A DNA stretch of 64,000 nucleotides. Origin: JALORV01 sp963703945. GTDB taxonomy: Bacteria; Pseudomonadota; Gammaproteobacteria; Burkholderiales; Burkholderiaceae_F. The position numbers and the translations under genes were made by a program. Positions 62,895 to 64,000 of the stretch are shown here, one piece after another. Location of the stretch: assembly GCA_963703945.1 (NCBI GenBank), contig CAVPGM010000005.1:186001-250000 (forward strand), in the 5' to 3' direction. How positions within the stretch are numbered: position 1 is the first letter of the stretch; each line of letters starts with the position of its first letter. The notes beneath the pieces were generated by a model. The model saw only the letters and a list, made by a program, of their open reading frames with translations. It was not told the origin of the DNA and made no database searches.

Positions 62895-64000
62895 ATGGTC
62901 CGCCGCGACAAGCACGAGCTTCATCCGCGAAAGTACGAGCTGTCCTCCAGCCCCGAGTTGTATTTCAACCGCGAGCTGTCGATGCTCGCGTTCAACGAGC
63001 GCGTGCTGGCGATGGCCATGCGCCCTTCCGTGCCGCTCGCCGAACGGTTGCGCTACATCTGCATCGTTTCATCCAACCTGGACGAGTTCTTCGAGGTGAG
63101 GATCTCCGACCTGAGCGAGGACATCCGCGAATCACGCGGCGCATCTCCGATGGCGCCGGTGTACGCAGGCATCATGGAACGGGCGCATCAGCTGGTCGAA
63201 CGACAGTATTCGTTGTTCAACCAGAAGATCATGCCGGCACTGGAACGGCACGACATCGTCGTGCTGAACCACGCCCAGCGCAGCGAGGCGCAGCGCGCCT
63301 GGGTGCGGGAGTACTTCGTGCGCGAGGTGCGCCCGCTACTCGCGCCGATCGGTCTCGATCCGTCGCATCCGTTTCCGCAGGTGCTCAACAAGTCGCTCAA
63401 CTTCATTCTGCAGCTGGAAGGAAAGGATGCGTTCGGCCGCCCCTCGGCGACTGCCATCCTCAAGGTGCCCCGCGTGCTGCCGCGGGTGATCCCGTTGCCG
63501 GCGCGGCTTGCGTCCGGTAGACAGGCATTTGTCCTGCTGTCGTCGATTATCCGTGCCCACTTGCAGGACATGTTTCCCGGCCGCGAGATCCCCGGTTTCT
63601 CCCAGTTCCGCGTCACGCGCGACTCGGACCTCAGCCTCGACGAGCGCGAAGTGCACAATCTGCGCCAGGCGCTGAGAATGGAACTGTCGCAGCGCCACTT
63701 CGGTAACGCGGTGCGCCTGGAGGTGCTCGCCACCTGTCCGCCGCACCTCCAAGCCTTGCTGCAGGAGCAGTTTCAGCTGCCAGAGCAGGCGGTGTTCCGG
63801 GTCGACGGCCCCGTCAATCTGGTGCGGCTGAATCAGCTGGTCGATCACCTGGTGGCGCCCAAGCTACGGTGGACGCCGTTTGTCCCGGCCTGGCCGGTCA
63901 AGCTGGCGGCCGGTTTGGACATGTTCGAGGCGATGCGGCGCGGTGACATCCTGCTGCATCACCCGTACGAGAGCTTCGAGCCGGTGATCGAATTCCTGCG
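62895..64000 (+). CDS. ppk: polyphosphate kinase 1 (3' end outside window)
   Basis: Reversibly makes polyphosphate from ATP. The first 368 codons are visible: the PPK N-domain (LYFNRELSMLAFNERVLAMA then SNLDEFFEVRISDL), the head domain (PVYAGIMERAHQLVERQYSL, then LDPSHPFPQVLNKSLNFILQ) and the start of the catalytic domain (DILLHHPYESFEPVIEFL). The histidine nucleophile lies beyond the window. ATG 62895 begins MVRRDKHELHPRK. Divergent from ftsE. Confidence 0.95.
   Translation, partial: MVRRDKHELHPRKYELSSSPELYFNRELSMLAFNERVLAMAMRPSVPLAERLRYICIVSSNLDEFFEVRISDLSEDIRESRGASPMAPVYAGIMERAHQLVERQYSLFNQKIMPALERHDIVVLNHAQRSEAQRAWVREYFVREVRPLLAPIGLDPSHPFPQVLNKSLNFILQLEGKDAFGRPSATAILKVPRVLPRVIPLPARLASGRQAFVLLSSIIRAHLQDMFPGREIPGFSQFRVTRDSDLSLDEREVHNLRQALRMELSQRHFGNAVRLEVLATCPPHLQALLQEQFQLPEQAVFRVDGPVNLVRLNQLVDHLVAPKLRWTPFVPAWPVKLAAGLDMFEAMRRGDILLHHPYESFEPVIEFL

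Overview
This is a GC-rich chromosomal window from a betaproteobacterium, most likely in the order Burkholderiales. The basis is gene order and gene variants: rpoH–ftsX–ftsE next to a coxBA/ctaG/coxC/SURF1/ctaA/ctaB/sco block, metK–lpxL–lpxL–dapF–DUF484–xerC, a DksA with one retained zinc-finger cysteine and a long Lys/Ala-rich N-terminal extension, a SAH riboswitch before ahcY, and a CIRCE element before rpoH. Almost everything is housekeeping. I see no phage, IS transposase, CRISPR array, tRNA or rRNA.

Layout. 1-8.5 kb: an SrkA-like kinase (cut by the window edge), ilvA, a YqhA-type membrane protein, a DUF4112 protein, a decayed SpcA/Gcr 'site-specific recombinase', ttcA, folB, a pteridine-reductase-like SDR, a MidA-like methyltransferase and DUF2905. 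8.4-13.6 kb (minus): slt, an NDUFA9-like epimerase, DUF3144, gst (frameshifted) and cca. 13.7-16 kb: MTHFS (frameshifted), tfoX-like (frameshifted), a LysR regulator and a divergent DUF2917 gene. 16-22.8 kb: the methionine/SAM cycle (metF, ahcY under a SAH riboswitch, metK) with a methyltransferase, DUF1127 and an AraC regulator between. 22.8-28.3 kb: two lipid A acyltransferases, dapF, DUF484, xerC, rlmI. 28.4-34.4 kb: a CobW GTPase, dksA, a STAS protein, hslVU. 34.4-49.4 kb: PCu(A)C, a small basic protein, an HMA protein, argB, a pyrimidine nucleotidase, sppA, slmA, moeB, a Ctp protease, envC, gpmA, then rhodanese–grxC–secB–gpsA–LOG, trmL, comF and a BioC-like methyltransferase. 49.5-59.4 kb: a LysM/BON protein and the aa3 cytochrome oxidase with its assembly and heme A genes. 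59.4-64 kb: an HxD...H dioxygenase-like protein, rpoH, ftsX, ftsE and the start of ppk.

Several genes are broken by small indels: metK by one extra base, gst and MTHFS by a net extra base each, tfoX by a deletion. metK is normally essential and its break is a lengthened C-run, so sequencing or assembly error is the leading explanation there. The SpcA/Gcr gene has instead lost its whole middle and looks like real decay. The most unusual non-coding object is a nested inverted-repeat element, about 269 bp, filling the ilvA–yqhA gap. Other regulatory finds are a stem that buries the ribosome binding site of the AraC gene and a possible anti-Shine-Dalgarno leader before metK.
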